A stretch of DNA of 64,000 bases from Idiomarina seosinensis (GCF_003987275.1 NZ_PIQF01000003.1:321171-385170), one strand, 5' to 3'; positions 26,459 through 37,017 are shown, counted from the stretch's first letter. Notes: generated by a model not told the origin, from the letters alone. A program made the numbers and translations.

Positions 26459-26504
26459 GAAACAAGCTACTAAGTCAAGAGTCAATCAGCTTCGATCCTT
26501 GGGG

Positions 26505-27824
26505 CTAACTTCTTATCGAAGCTGATAAACTCAAAGACCCTTTAGACGCCTCTTCAATATGCCCAGACCACCATTCCATCATTTCCCTGCGCTGCTTCAG
26601 ATAAGTAGAGCGGTTATATGCCGCTCGAATTTTGTCTTTGTCCTTGTGCGCTAGCGCAACTTCAATCACGTCTCTGTCAAAGCCTTGCTCGTTCAGTGTG
26701 GTGCTGGCTAGTGCTCTGAGTCCGTGAGCAACTAAACGACCTTCAAAGCCCATGCGCTTGAGTGCCCTGTTAGCGGTTTCTTTATTAGCATGCCTTAGGG
26801 GAGCCCTATCGGAAGGGAATATAAACTCTCTATGGCCACTCAATGGCTGCATGAACTCCAGCAATGCTAGTGACTGCTTAGTTAATGGTACTTCGTGAGG
26901 GCGTGCCATTTTCATTCGTTCAGCGGGGATCGCCCATATGGCTTTATCGAAATCGATTTCTTCCCAGCGGGCTTGCACGGCCTCACCTGGACGGACCATT
27001 GTATGCAGTTGCCATTCAATCAAGCAACGTGTCACGTATTTAATATTGGCAAAGTTTAAAGCTCGCATGAGCTCCGGTAGCTCATCAGGAGCCAGTGTTG
27101 GCATGTTCTTAACATCTGATGATGGGATCACCTTTTTAATCCCTGTAAGAGGGTTATGTTTGATGTAACCGACGTTACAGGCGAAAGACATTACGTTATT
27201 CATCCTGCGAGCGACCTTACGCGCCATTTCAAAGCTATTGCGTTTGGTAAGTGCCTCAATGGCTTCTATGGCTTTCGGTGCCGTTAACTGCTTAATGGGT
27301 ATTGATCCGATTCGTGGGAACACGTCATTCTCTAGCGAGCGCCAGAGCTTTTGAGCTGTGCCAGGCTTTAAGTCCTTGCTGTGTATCTCGAACCAACGCT
27401 CAGCTACTGCTTTGAATGTATTGCCAGCGGCAGCCCGCTTTGCCTCGAATTGCTCGTCACGATGAGATATGGGATCGATATCCTGGGCGAGTAGCTCCCT
27501 ATTTTGCTGGCGCTTTTCTCTCGCTAACTTTAAAGAAAGATCAGGATAGTTACCCAGTGTTAGGTTTTTTCGACGTTTAGTAAACGGCTCCGAGTAGTTA
27601 AAGATCCATACCTTTTTACCCGAGGGTTTGATTCTCAAGAACAGCCCTTGCCCGTCAGAAAGATTATATTCTTTATCTTTTTTCTTCGCAGCATCGATCT
27701 TCTTGGGAGTGAGTGGCTCAGGGATTTTAGGCATTTTTGTAACACACCTTAAGTACATTTCGTTCCGTGTTACATAACAGTGTACAAAAAGTTGTGGATA
27801 GTAAGAAACTAAAAAGGACTTCAA
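26505..27824 (-). CDS. P4-type tyrosine integrase
   Basis: N-terminal PEPLTPKKIDAAKKKDKEYNLSDGQGLFLRIKPSGKKVWIF (DUF4102), catalytic HTMVRPGEAVQARWEEID, HGLRALASTTLNE, ALAHKDKDKIRAAYNRSTY; next to tRNA-Phe. Confidence 0.95.
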   Translation of the reverse strand: MKSFLVSYYPQLFVHCYVTRNEMYLRCVTKMPKIPEPLTPKKIDAAKKKDKEYNLSDGQGLFLRIKPSGKKVWIFNYSEPFTKRRKNLTLGNYPDLSLKLAREKRQQNRELLAQDIDPISHRDEQFEAKRAAAGNTFKAVAERWFEIHSKDLKPGTAQKLWRSLENDVFPRIGSIPIKQLTAPKAIEAIEALTKRNSFEMARKVARRMNNVMSFACNVGYIKHNPLTGIKKVIPSSDVKNMPTLAPDELPELMRALNFANIKYVTRCLIEWQLHTMVRPGEAVQARWEEIDFDKAIWAIPAERMKMARPHEVPLTKQSLALLEFMQPLSGHREFIFPSDRAPLRHANKETANRALKRMGFEGRLVAHGLRALASTTLNEQGFDRDVIEVALAHKDKDKIRAAYNRSTYLKQRREMMEWWSGHIEEASKGSLSLSASIRS

Positions 27825-27899
27825 AAGACCTTAATCAAGCTAAAGCTATTGATTAATAAGGGATTAAAGTACAAATGAGGACCACTTAGGAGGGGGAAG

Positions 27900-27975
27900 T
27901 GGTGCCCGGAGGCGGAATCGAACCACCGACACGAGGATTTTCAATCCTCTGCTCTACCGACTGAGCTATCCGGGC
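27900..27975 (-). tRNA. tRNA-Phe (anticodon GAA), CCA encoded
   Basis: Reverse complement GCCCGGATAGCTCAGTCGGTAGAGCAGAGGATTGAAAATCCTCGTGTCGGTGGTTCGATTCCGCCTCCGGGCACCA folds as a canonical cloverleaf. Confidence 0.97.
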
Positions 27976-28065
27976 GACGAGGCGTATTAAACGTTTTTTT
28001 CAGTTCTGAGTCAACCGCTTTTCTAAGGTTTTTTACTGTTTGCTCAGTAAATCGCCAGTTTGTGC

Positions 28066-29976
28066 TTAATCAACACTCAAATAGGTGCTGCCGGCCAGGC
28101 ATTTTTCGTAAAAGTTTGTCCAACGCACGCCTTCACGCGGTGCCAGGCTGCCTTTTCGAACTTGCCGGTCGATTTGCTTCTTAATCGTTTTCGCCATCGA
28201 TTCGGTGTTGTATTGCATGGTCTGCAACACTTTTTCGGCGGATGTGCCGGGAACCACTTCTTCGATATAAAAATCACCGGGTTCGTCGTCGTGGCAGTAC
28301 ACATGAACCTCGGTTAAACGACCAAATAAGTTGTGCATGTCGCCCATTACGTCTTGGTAAGCACCGGTAAGGAACAGTCCCACATGGTAGTCCTCGCCCT
28401 TATTGAGCGAATGCATTGGAATGTTGTCACTGATTTCGGTGCCTTCAATGTATTTGCTGAGTTTACCGTCACTGTCACAAGTAATATCAACAATTGAGCA
28501 ACGTACTTCCGGCTTTTCATTGAGTCGGGCGAGCGGGACAATCGGTAGTACTTGGCCGATGGCCCAGGTGTCCGCGGCTGACTGAAAAATAGAGAAGTTA
28601 CACAGGTATTGGCTGGCCAGCATATCCTCGAGTTCTTCCAGCTCCTGAATAAACTGATTTTCTTCGTCCAGCGAATGGTGGATGTCAGCCAGAATTTGCC
28701 AATACATGGTATCTAACCGCGCCATCTCAGGCAGTGACAGGATGCCTAATTTAAAGGCTTCGTAGGCGTTTTGTTTGTAACCCGCAGCGTCGTTGTATCG
28801 CTCTTGTGGGTGATACTGGTCGCCGGACAGGTAGAGTTCGCGCATGTTCTTGACCAGAATATGCTCGTCATCGGTCGGGCTAACATCAAAAGTGGTTCCG
28901 GCAGGCTTAATTTCACCGACAATATTGGTCACCACACAGCTATGGTGGGCGGTCATTGCCCGGCCACTCTCACTGACAATGTTGGGGTGTTTGACCTTTT
29001 CCAGATCGCATATTTGCTTAATGCCCCAGACAACGTCGGCAACGTATTCTTCGGTCGAGTAGTTACGCGAGGAGTCGGTGGTGGAGCTGGTGCCGTCATA
29101 GTCGATACCAAGGCCGCCACCAATGTCTAAATACTCAAGCGGTACGCCTTCCTGCACCAGTTTGGCATACAAGCGTGCGCCTTCGGTAACCGCTTCTTTA
29201 ATTTTGCGAATGTCCGACAGCTGACTGCCAATATGAAAGTGCAGCAACTTGGCGCAATGCAGCATGTCTTCCTGACGTAAGCGCTCGACCACATTCAGGA
29301 TTTCGGCAATGCTTAGCCCAAACTTGGCCCGATCACCGCTGGAGCCTGCCCATTTACCGGAGCTGCGTACCATCATTTTTGAGCGCAGACCGATCATCGG
29401 TTCAACGCCAAGCTTTTTCGCCAGTGGGATCAGCATTTCTAATTCTGAATATTTTTCGATGACAATGATCATCTTGCGTCGTAGCTGACGACCGAGTAGG
29501 GCGAGTGTCAGGTAATCTTTGTCTTTGTAGCCATTCAAAATGGTTAGCGCATCGGGATTGTCGTTATAAGCCAATACCGCCATTAGTTCCGGCTTAGAGC
29601 CGGCTTCCAGACCATAATTATAGGGTTCGCCGGCGTCCATGATCTCTTCGACCACTTCGCGCATTTGGTTTACTTTAATTGGGAACACACCGGAGTATTC
29701 GCCGTTATAATCAGCCTCTTTGATGACCTTTTGAAAGGTCTCGTTGATGATTTCAACTTGCGAACGCAGAATGTCGTGAAACCGAATAACCGCGGGGAAT
29801 TCAATGCCCTCGGATTTGATTTCGTCGATTACTTCCTGCATATCAATGGTAATGTCAGGATAACGGTGGTTCGGCGCTATTTTAATATTGCCATTGTCGC
29901 CAATCGAAAAATAGCCAGCTCCCCAACGGTTAACGCCGTAAAGCTCCTCCGCTTGTTCAATATTCCAATCTGACAT
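28066..29976 (-). CDS. speA: Biosynthetic arginine decarboxylase
   Basis: 636 aa; SpeA signatures (FPIKVNQMREVVEEI, LLHFHIGSQLSDI, LDIGGGLGIDYDG). Confidence 0.96.
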   Translation of the reverse strand: MSDWNIEQAEELYGVNRWGAGYFSIGDNGNIKIAPNHRYPDITIDMQEVIDEIKSEGIEFPAVIRFHDILRSQVEIINETFQKVIKEADYNGEYSGVFPIKVNQMREVVEEIMDAGEPYNYGLEAGSKPELMAVLAYNDNPDALTILNGYKDKDYLTLALLGRQLRRKMIIVIEKYSELEMLIPLAKKLGVEPMIGLRSKMMVRSSGKWAGSSGDRAKFGLSIAEILNVVERLRQEDMLHCAKLLHFHIGSQLSDIRKIKEAVTEGARLYAKLVQEGVPLEYLDIGGGLGIDYDGTSSTTDSSRNYSTEEYVADVVWGIKQICDLEKVKHPNIVSESGRAMTAHHSCVVTNIVGEIKPAGTTFDVSPTDDEHILVKNMRELYLSGDQYHPQERYNDAAGYKQNAYEAFKLGILSLPEMARLDTMYWQILADIHHSLDEENQFIQELEELEDMLASQYLCNFSIFQSAADTWAIGQVLPIVPLARLNEKPEVRCSIVDITCDSDGKLSKYIEGTEISDNIPMHSLNKGEDYHVGLFLTGAYQDVMGDMHNLFGRLTEVHVYCHDDEPGDFYIEEVVPGTSAEKVLQTMQYNTESMAKTIKKQIDRQVRKGSLAPREGVRWTNFYEKCLAGSTYLSVD

Positions 29977-30896
29977 TAGGCGTCTGCTCCCGCTTGCTCT
30001 AACGTTAATAAAATTTCCCGGACGATTTTGGCAGCAAATACGTCGGAGTTTCCGGTGGGATCAATTTTGGGCGACAGTTCGACCACATCAGCACCAATAA
30101 AATTTTTCTCGCGCAGAATTTTCATCAGACTGACAAACGAATGAAAATCTTCGCCGCCGGGCTCGGGGGTACCGGTGCCCGGTAAAAATGAGGGGTCGAA
30201 GTAATCTAAGTCGAGCGTCAAGTAAACAGGGCGGTCGCCGGCAATGTCTTTGACGCTTTGCAAAAAGTCCTGGCGTGAATTTCTGACGGTGCCGTTCTCT
30301 TTCATCCAACGATATTCGTCGCGGGTGCCGGAACGGATACCGTACTGGATCAGCTGGTGGCCGCTGCCGAAATGGTCGTAGACGCGGCGGATGATCGACG
30401 CGTGTGAATAATGGTAGCCGAGAAAACCATCGCGCAGGTCGGCATGCGCATCTAAGTGCAGTAACACCAGCTCGGGATACTGCTGCAAGTGCTTAACAAT
30501 AGGTGCGTAGGAAATGGAATGCTCACCGCCTAAGGTCAGCAGTCGGGTTTTTGTCTGCTGCAGGTCCAGTGGTTCAAAAATCGCATTAAAATCGCTAACC
30601 GCGTGATGCCATTGCTGCTCTACGTCCTCGTCAAAACCGAGCCGTAAGTTACCTAAGTCAAAAAACTCATGGTCTTCTAAGTCGGCGTCCAGGTAAGGGG
30701 AATATGACTCAATGTCTTCAGAAACGGCGCGTAGCCCATCAGGCCCTTCGCGGGTGCCTTTTCGAAAGCAGGCGGTTCCATCAAACCCAAAGCCGATAAT
30801 ATGGGTGTGTCCGGGAGTAATTGTGAATGCCCGGTCAGCCCCAAAAAATGGACGACTTGGATCGTTCGTTGGCACCGGTAGTGGGATCTGAGACAT
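29976..30896 (-). CDS. speB: Agmatinase / ureohydrolase family
   Basis: GGEHSISY, LHLDAHADLRD, LDLDYFDPSFLPGTGTPEPGG motifs; adjacent to speA. Confidence 0.93.
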   Translation of the reverse strand: MSQIPLPVPTNDPSRPFFGADRAFTITPGHTHIIGFGFDGTACFRKGTREGPDGLRAVSEDIESYSPYLDADLEDHEFFDLGNLRLGFDEDVEQQWHHAVSDFNAIFEPLDLQQTKTRLLTLGGEHSISYAPIVKHLQQYPELVLLHLDAHADLRDGFLGYHYSHASIIRRVYDHFGSGHQLIQYGIRSGTRDEYRWMKENGTVRNSRQDFLQSVKDIAGDRPVYLTLDLDYFDPSFLPGTGTPEPGGEDFHSFVSLMKILREKNFIGADVVELSPKIDPTGNSDVFAAKIVREILLTLEQAGADA

Positions 30897-30909
30897 AGAT
30901 TGTCTTACC

Positions 30910-31956
30910 TCAATGTTGTTCTTTCTGTACCGCCTTGTGGCGCTCTTTCTTGACCGGGTTAAATAACTTGGTCTGAATATCGATTAATTCCTGGCTGAGT
31001 TGCTTGCGCTGCATCCAGGTTTCCGGGAGCGGGGTGCTGGACAAGTCATTATTGCTGACTCCTGCCATTACGCCCGTTTTACCCTGACGTACTAATTCTA
31101 CCGCATGTACGCCTAATCGAGTAGCCAGTATCCGATCCATGGCAGTGGGGCGTCCGCCCCGCTGCACGTGGCCAAGCAAGCATGGCCGACATGGAAAGTT
31201 TAACCGATCTTCTAACTGCTCAGCTAATCTTACGGCGCCACCGGGCCATTGGTTTTCACAAAGTACCATGACATAGCTGGAATCGCCGCGAACCCGGTGA
31301 ACACCTTCGATGTGTTTAACCAGTGCATCAACGGTCAAAGGTTTGTCTTTTTGCAACTCTGGTAGAATCATACGTTCGGAGCCGCAGGCCATGGCGCTGC
31401 TAATGCCGATGTAGCCGGCATTACGGCCCATAACTTCGACGATAAACACGCGATCCATGGCTTCGGCTGTATCGCGAATCTTATCCAATGCGTCCATTGC
31501 GGTTTCCACGGCCGTGTCATAGCCAATGGTGTTGTCGGTGCCAAACAAATCATTGTCGATAGTTCCTGGCACGCCAATAATGGCACCTTGCCAGAATTTC
31601 GCCAGATGTTCAGCGCCACGAAATGAGCCGTCCCCGCCAATCACGATAAAACCATCAATTTGATGGGCATCCAGGTTTTCTGCTGCCTCACGTCCGCCGT
31701 CGTCGGTTTTGAAGCGTTCGCTGCGGGCACTTTTAATAATGGTGCCGGAATACTGCAATATGTGTTCTACGTTTTCCCGACCTAACTTTGTAAAGTCGTT
31801 GGTGAGAACGCCTTCGTAGCCATGACGAAAGCCGATAACTTCTATTCCGTAGTTTTCTGCGGCCAGTACGACGGCGCGGATCGCCGCATTCATACCTGGT
31901 GCATCACCGCCACTGGTGATGACAGCAATTCGGTTAATAGTATCAGTAGATGACAC
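30910..31956 (-). CDS. pfkA: ATP-dependent 6-phosphofructokinase
   Basis: TSGGDAPGMNAAIR, IGGDGSFRGA, PGTIDNDLFGTD, EVMGRNAGYI. Confidence 0.94.
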   Translation of the reverse strand: MSSTDTINRIAVITSGGDAPGMNAAIRAVVLAAENYGIEVIGFRHGYEGVLTNDFTKLGRENVEHILQYSGTIIKSARSERFKTDDGGREAAENLDAHQIDGFIVIGGDGSFRGAEHLAKFWQGAIIGVPGTIDNDLFGTDNTIGYDTAVETAMDALDKIRDTAEAMDRVFIVEVMGRNAGYIGISSAMACGSERMILPELQKDKPLTVDALVKHIEGVHRVRGDSSYVMVLCENQWPGGAVRLAEQLEDRLNFPCRPCLLGHVQRGGRPTAMDRILATRLGVHAVELVRQGKTGVMAGVSNNDLSSTPLPETWMQRKQLSQELIDIQTKLFNPVKKERHKAVQKEQH

Positions 31957-32028
31957 GATCCCTACTCCTTGATAATGTCTTAGCGCTAAGCTTACCTATA
32001 GAGTCTCGGGTTACCAAGAGGAAATTTA

Positions 32029-33093
32029 ATGTCGAGCGCAGTTAAACGGTTTGATTATCAACAATTATTGCAATGGTCGAACGATTGTCTGGAGCAGGCA
32101 GGAGCTTCCGGAGAAATCGCACGTAATGTCAGTTTTTACTTATTAGAAGGGGATTTACTGGGATTTTCTACTCATGGTCTGATTCGGTTGCTGAATAATT
32201 GTCAATGGTTGCGTGATGGCAGTAGTCGGGCAAAAGGGCAACCTGTGGTCATTAGCGAGCGGGCTGCCGTGGCGCATTGGGATGCGCAATTATTGCCGGG
32301 TCCTTATGTGGTGCCCCAGGCTATTGAGAGTGCTATTAACATGGCTAAGCAAGCTGGTACCGGCACTGTCGTTATGCGGCGCAGCCAGCATGTTGCAGCG
32401 CTTGCTTCCTATTTAAGTATTGCAACGGAGCAGGGCATGGTGGTCAGTTTAATGTGCTCGACACCCGGGCAGCGTGCGGTTGCTCCGTTTGGAGCCAAAC
32501 AAGCAGTGTTTTCGCCCAACCCTTTTGCGGTGGGAGTGCCAAGCTCTGCTCAGCCATTATTATTAGACATTAGCTTCTCGATGACAGCGGCTGGCAAAGT
32601 ACGTCAGGCCAAAGCTGACGGGGTTAATTTGCCTTATGCGGCACTGATTGATAGTAACGGGCAGTGGACTGATGATCCTACTACGTTTTTTGCGAAGCCG
32701 GGCAGCGCTATAGGTCCTTTAGGCGGCGAGCAGCTTGGCTATAAAGGTTATGGGTTAACTTTATTCAGCGAGATCTGGACCATGGCGCTAAGCCAGTTTG
32801 GTCGCCGTCAGGGTAGTGCGGACGGGGATGCTAACTCCGTTTGGGTGCAAGTCATCGACCCCACCGCCTTTGGTGACGAAAAGGAGTTTCTGCAGCAAGT
32901 GGATGATTTGTTAGAGGATTGTCGTACCGCGACGCCAATAGACCCGCAGCAACCAGTCAGAATTCCCGGTGAGCGGGCGTTGCAGAAAAAGCAGCAACAG
33001 TTACAGCAGGGGCTCGAATACAGTGAGTCGACCCTAAAAGTGCTTAACCGCTGTGCCGAGTTTACCGGTATTCCGTTACCGGCGGCTCTTTAA
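32029..33093 (+). CDS. Ldh/YlbC-family malate/L-lactate dehydrogenase-type oxidoreductase
   Basis: HGLIRLLNN, SPNPFAVGVPSSAQPLLLDISFSMTAAGKVR, LGYKGYGLTLFSEI. Confidence 0.88.
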   Translation: MSSAVKRFDYQQLLQWSNDCLEQAGASGEIARNVSFYLLEGDLLGFSTHGLIRLLNNCQWLRDGSSRAKGQPVVISERAAVAHWDAQLLPGPYVVPQAIESAINMAKQAGTGTVVMRRSQHVAALASYLSIATEQGMVVSLMCSTPGQRAVAPFGAKQAVFSPNPFAVGVPSSAQPLLLDISFSMTAAGKVRQAKADGVNLPYAALIDSNGQWTDDPTTFFAKPGSAIGPLGGEQLGYKGYGLTLFSEIWTMALSQFGRRQGSADGDANSVWVQVIDPTAFGDEKEFLQQVDDLLEDCRTATPIDPQQPVRIPGERALQKKQQQLQQGLEYSESTLKVLNRCAEFTGIPLPAAL

Positions 33094-33094
33094 G

Positions 33095-33739
33095 TTAAGG
33101 CTGTAAGCGCTCTATAGCCCACTGGCCATCTGCCAGTGTATAGGTAAAGCGGTCGTGCAATCGGTTGCGGCCGCCTTGCCAGAATTCAAACTGGCTGGGC
33201 TTAATTAAGTACCCACCCCAGTGCTCGGGTCTTGGTACTTCGCTATCACGATACCTTTGCATGAGTTGTTCAAACTGTTGGTCGAGCAATTCGCGGCTGG
33301 CAATAGGCGCGCTTTGGTTAGAGGCCAATGCACCAATCTGGCTAGCCTTCGGGCGCGATCGAAAATAGGCATCGTTTTGTTGCTCTGATAACGGTTCGAC
33401 AGAACCGGTAATCTGTACCTGCCGCTCCAATGGCAGCCAGGAAAAGTGTGCCGAAATGTTAGGGTTGACGGCCAGATCGCGCGCTTTGTGCGAGTTTTTA
33501 TTGGTGAAAAACCGGAGTCCATTACTGTCATTGCTTTTTAGCAACACAACCCGTTGGCTAGGGACGCCCTTGGCGTCTACGGTTGCGATTGTCATCGCGG
33601 TAGGATCGGCGCTTAGCTTTGCATCGATGGCTTGTTGCAGCCACAGCGCAAATTGCTCATGTGGCGATGCCGCCAGTTGTTCGCGCGGCAGGCTGCCAAG
33701 CTCATAGTCACGACGAATTTGTTCAAGATCCATGGTCAT
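33095..33739 (-). CDS. pdxH: Pyridoxamine 5'-phosphate oxidase
   Basis: MTIATVDAKGVPSQRVVLLK, FFTNKNSHKARDL, PEHWGGYLIKPSQFEFWQGGRNRLHDRF. Confidence 0.96.
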   Translation of the reverse strand: MTMDLEQIRRDYELGSLPREQLAASPHEQFALWLQQAIDAKLSADPTAMTIATVDAKGVPSQRVVLLKSNDSNGLRFFTNKNSHKARDLAVNPNISAHFSWLPLERQVQITGSVEPLSEQQNDAYFRSRPKASQIGALASNQSAPIASRELLDQQFEQLMQRYRDSEVPRPEHWGGYLIKPSQFEFWQGGRNRLHDRFTYTLADGQWAIERLQP

Positions 33740-33753
33740 TCCTCAACAGTCAT

Positions 33754-35316
33754 CTACTGTTTATCCGGAAAGCGCTGACGAATTTTCTCTATTGCGTCTA
33801 AATTATCAAGCATCAGCCCTGCAAGCTCGGGGTCAAAAAATCGACCGTTATGCTGCAATATGTAGTCCGATGCTGCCGTCACTGGTTGAGCTTCACGATA
33901 GCTGCGTTCACTGCGAATCGCATCGTACTGGCTGGTAATCGACAAAATTCTGGCGTAAAGATCGATGTCAGCGCCATGTTTTTGGTTAGGAAAGCCGCTG
34001 CCGTCCCAGCGTTCATGGATATCCTGGGCTATTTTGGCGGCTAACTGCGCAATTTCGGTATCGGTCTGATTCAGGTAATCATGTCCTTTGATAACCTTCT
34101 GCATAATTTCTTCGTAGTCATGAATACTGAGTGCGTCGGCGCTTTGTGCTAACTCCATTTGCACCGATACCTTACCAATGTCGTAGACCGACGCTGCTTG
34201 CTTGAGTTTTTCGGCAGTGGTTACAGATGCACCGGTTAAGATGGCCAGGTAACCGGCCATTTCGGCCGAGCGTTTAACGAGATGACTAGTGTGCTCGATG
34301 GAACGCTTTTCTATGGCTTCACCGACGCTGTATAGCAGTTCACGCTGTGCTTCTCGCTCAGAATCACGACTGTGCAGATTATCAATAGCGATAGAGCTAT
34401 TATTCACAAATAACCCGAGCAGGTTTTGATCAAGCTCAGAAAGTTCGCGGACTCCCTTTATAAACAGTAAATACTGTCGTTCACCCTGGGTCTTATAGAG
34501 TCCATAATAATTGTTATTATGGATACGAAACTCGACATGATTGGCACTGCTTTGTAACTGCTGAATCAGTTCCCAGTCGATATTTTCTTCAACCGGCTTG
34601 CCTGCAGACTTTTCGTAATCCCCGGTTCCGCCGATGATCTCAAACTTACTATTACCTTCGTTTGTCGCGGTTAAACCCTCGGTTTTGTCGTTTGCTGAAC
34701 GACAATATAACGCGTCGTCCGAGTGGGTAATTAAAGCGACCAACTGCTCAAGAATTCCCTGACACAAACCTTGCATCGACTGAGCGGTAAAAACTTCTGC
34801 AGAGGCGTTGATGACCTTTTCTAAGCCGCGCTTGTTACGCTCTATCGCGTTCAGATCGCGATAGGCACGTAGACAAGAGTACATTAAGGTAACCAGTTTG
34901 CGATAAGTAAGTTCGGTCTTCTCCTTGTAGTCATCGATGTCATAGCGCGCGATAACGTCTTCCTCTGGTGCTTGTCCTGGCTGTCCGGTGCGCAACACGA
35001 TGCGGATTAACTTATTTTTTAAGTCCTGGCGTATCCAGCGGGCGACCTCAAGTCCAGCATGATCGGTCTCCATCACTACGTCCAATAAGGTCATGGCAAT
35101 ATCGTCTCGTTCGCGCAAAACCTTTTTTGCTTCGCTGCCAGAATAAGCCGAATTAAACGACAGAGGATGACCGTCAAGTTTAAAGTCACTCAGTGCCATT
35201 TTCGTGATGGTGTGGATCTCTTCGTCATCATCAACGATCAGAATTTGAAAAGGCGCAGCCTGCTCAGGCTGATCAACTTCTGGTTCATCTTCTGAGAATA
35301 AAAAGTCATCGTTCAT
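33754..35316 (-). CDS. Response regulator with DUF3369 and degenerate HD-GYP domain
   Basis: Receiver (ILIVDDDEEIHTIT...TLLDVVMETDHAG), DUF3369-like middle, C-terminal YDIGK...HERWDGSGFP. Confidence 0.85.
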   Translation of the reverse strand: MNDDFLFSEDEPEVDQPEQAAPFQILIVDDDEEIHTITKMALSDFKLDGHPLSFNSAYSGSEAKKVLRERDDIAMTLLDVVMETDHAGLEVARWIRQDLKNKLIRIVLRTGQPGQAPEEDVIARYDIDDYKEKTELTYRKLVTLMYSCLRAYRDLNAIERNKRGLEKVINASAEVFTAQSMQGLCQGILEQLVALITHSDDALYCRSANDKTEGLTATNEGNSKFEIIGGTGDYEKSAGKPVEENIDWELIQQLQSSANHVEFRIHNNNYYGLYKTQGERQYLLFIKGVRELSELDQNLLGLFVNNSSIAIDNLHSRDSEREAQRELLYSVGEAIEKRSIEHTSHLVKRSAEMAGYLAILTGASVTTAEKLKQAASVYDIGKVSVQMELAQSADALSIHDYEEIMQKVIKGHDYLNQTDTEIAQLAAKIAQDIHERWDGSGFPNQKHGADIDLYARILSITSQYDAIRSERSYREAQPVTAASDYILQHNGRFFDPELAGLMLDNLDAIEKIRQRFPDKQ

Positions 35317-35355
35317 TGACGCATCTCTCCTTGACCTTAAAGCAATTTTAGCGAC

Positions 35356-37017
35356 TTATTTAGCATATACCTGTTCGCCGGCAATATAGGTTTGCTCAAC
35401 TTCTACCTTCCAGAGGTCGCTTGGCGGGATATCGAATAGGTCCCGGTCGATCACAATAAAGTCTGCCCATTTCCCCGGTTCTAGTGAACCCAGTTGCTGC
35501 TCTTGCCAGGCGGCATAGGCGGCATCGATAGTGAATGCTCGCAGAGCCTGCTCGGTTGACATGGCTTCATCGGCATACCAGCCACCGTCGGGTTGATTCT
35601 GACGGTCCTGACGTGTGACCGCGGCGTGCAGGCCATAAAACGGGTTTGCTAGCTCAACCGGAAAGTCTGAACCCGCTGCAATAATGGTTCCCTGATCAAG
35701 CAATGTCTGCCAGGCATAAGCACCCTGCATACGCGCTTTGCCGAGTCGATCTTCTGCCATGTTCTTATCGCTGGTGGCATGAGTCGGCTGCATTGACGCA
35801 ATAATATTGAGCTCTTTAAAGCGCTGTAAGTCATCCGGATGCACCACCTGAGAGTGCTCAATGCGGTTGCGTAAATTGCGTCCGCCGAGATTTTCAAAGT
35901 GAGTAGCGAATGCGTCTAATGCAACGCGGTTAGCTCTGTCGCCGATAGCGTGTGTGTTAATTTGAAAGCCGTGCGGAATAATCAATTTGTAGAGCGAATC
36001 GATATCATCGGGTGAGGTTACCATTAAGCCATGATTACCGTGATCGTCGCTATAGTCTTCAATTAATGCGGCTCCGCGACTGCCAAGGGCGCCGTCGGCG
36101 TATATTTTTACGCTGCGGATGGTTAATTTATCGTCATCGGACTGATAAGGACCTTGGTCCAGCAGTTGTGGTAGTTGTGGCTCAGTTGCAGCGACCATTG
36201 CGTATATGCGCAATGGTAGTTGGCCCTGGTTTTGCAACCCTTTGTAGATGGATAAGTCTGTGGCCGGGACGCCGGCATCGTGAACACTGGTGATCCCGCG
36301 TTTTAGCAGGTGTTTGAAGGCCAGTGCGAACGCTTGCCGTTTTTCTTGCGCCGATGGTTGTGGAATGACTTCCTCGACCAGACCCATGGCATTGTCGATT
36401 AGAATGCCGGTTGGCTCGCCATTTTCATCTTTTACAATTTCGCCACCATCGGGCGATACCGTGCTGGCATCAATACCTGCTAGCTCTAGTGCCTTTTGAT
36501 TTGCCCAGCCTGCATGAGCATCAACGCGGGTTAAGTATACGGGTTTGTCATTGACCACTTCATCCAGCTGGCTAGCGTTAGGAAACGCTCGGCTCGGCCA
36601 TTGTTCCTGATTCCAGCCGCGACCTGTAATCCAGCTTAAATTAGCTTGTTGATCGGCGTAGCGGGCGACACGACTCACCGCATCGTTCACTGAGCTCGTG
36701 TCTCGTAAGTCAACTTGCAACAGGCTCATTCCTAAACCCAGCACGTGACCATGCGCGTCGGTAAGACCGGGGATCACTGTTTTTCCGTTCATGTCGACCC
36801 GGTTAAAATCTGGATAATGATCCACCAGAGACGCATCACCAATGGCCAGAACGCGACCATTTTGCGTTACCATCGTTTGAAACTGTTGTAACACAGCGTC
36901 CTGACCGGCAGGACTTGCTAGGGTATAACCATTAATATTGCTGTAAACCGTTTGTGCAACGCTCGACGTACTAAAGAAGGCGAATGATACAAGCAGTACG
37001 AGTGTTTTTTTAAACAT
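35356..37017 (-). CDS. Exported amidohydrolase family protein (YtcJ-like)
   Basis: Signal peptide MFKKTLVLLVSFAFFSTSSVAQ, PGLTDAHGHVLGLG, INTHAIGDRAN, AAGSDFPVE. Confidence 0.88.
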   Translation of the reverse strand: MFKKTLVLLVSFAFFSTSSVAQTVYSNINGYTLASPAGQDAVLQQFQTMVTQNGRVLAIGDASLVDHYPDFNRVDMNGKTVIPGLTDAHGHVLGLGMSLLQVDLRDTSSVNDAVSRVARYADQQANLSWITGRGWNQEQWPSRAFPNASQLDEVVNDKPVYLTRVDAHAGWANQKALELAGIDASTVSPDGGEIVKDENGEPTGILIDNAMGLVEEVIPQPSAQEKRQAFALAFKHLLKRGITSVHDAGVPATDLSIYKGLQNQGQLPLRIYAMVAATEPQLPQLLDQGPYQSDDDKLTIRSVKIYADGALGSRGAALIEDYSDDHGNHGLMVTSPDDIDSLYKLIIPHGFQINTHAIGDRANRVALDAFATHFENLGGRNLRNRIEHSQVVHPDDLQRFKELNIIASMQPTHATSDKNMAEDRLGKARMQGAYAWQTLLDQGTIIAAGSDFPVELANPFYGLHAAVTRQDRQNQPDGGWYADEAMSTEQALRAFTIDAAYAAWQEQQLGSLEPGKWADFIVIDRDLFDIPPSDLWKVEVEQTYIAGEQVYAK

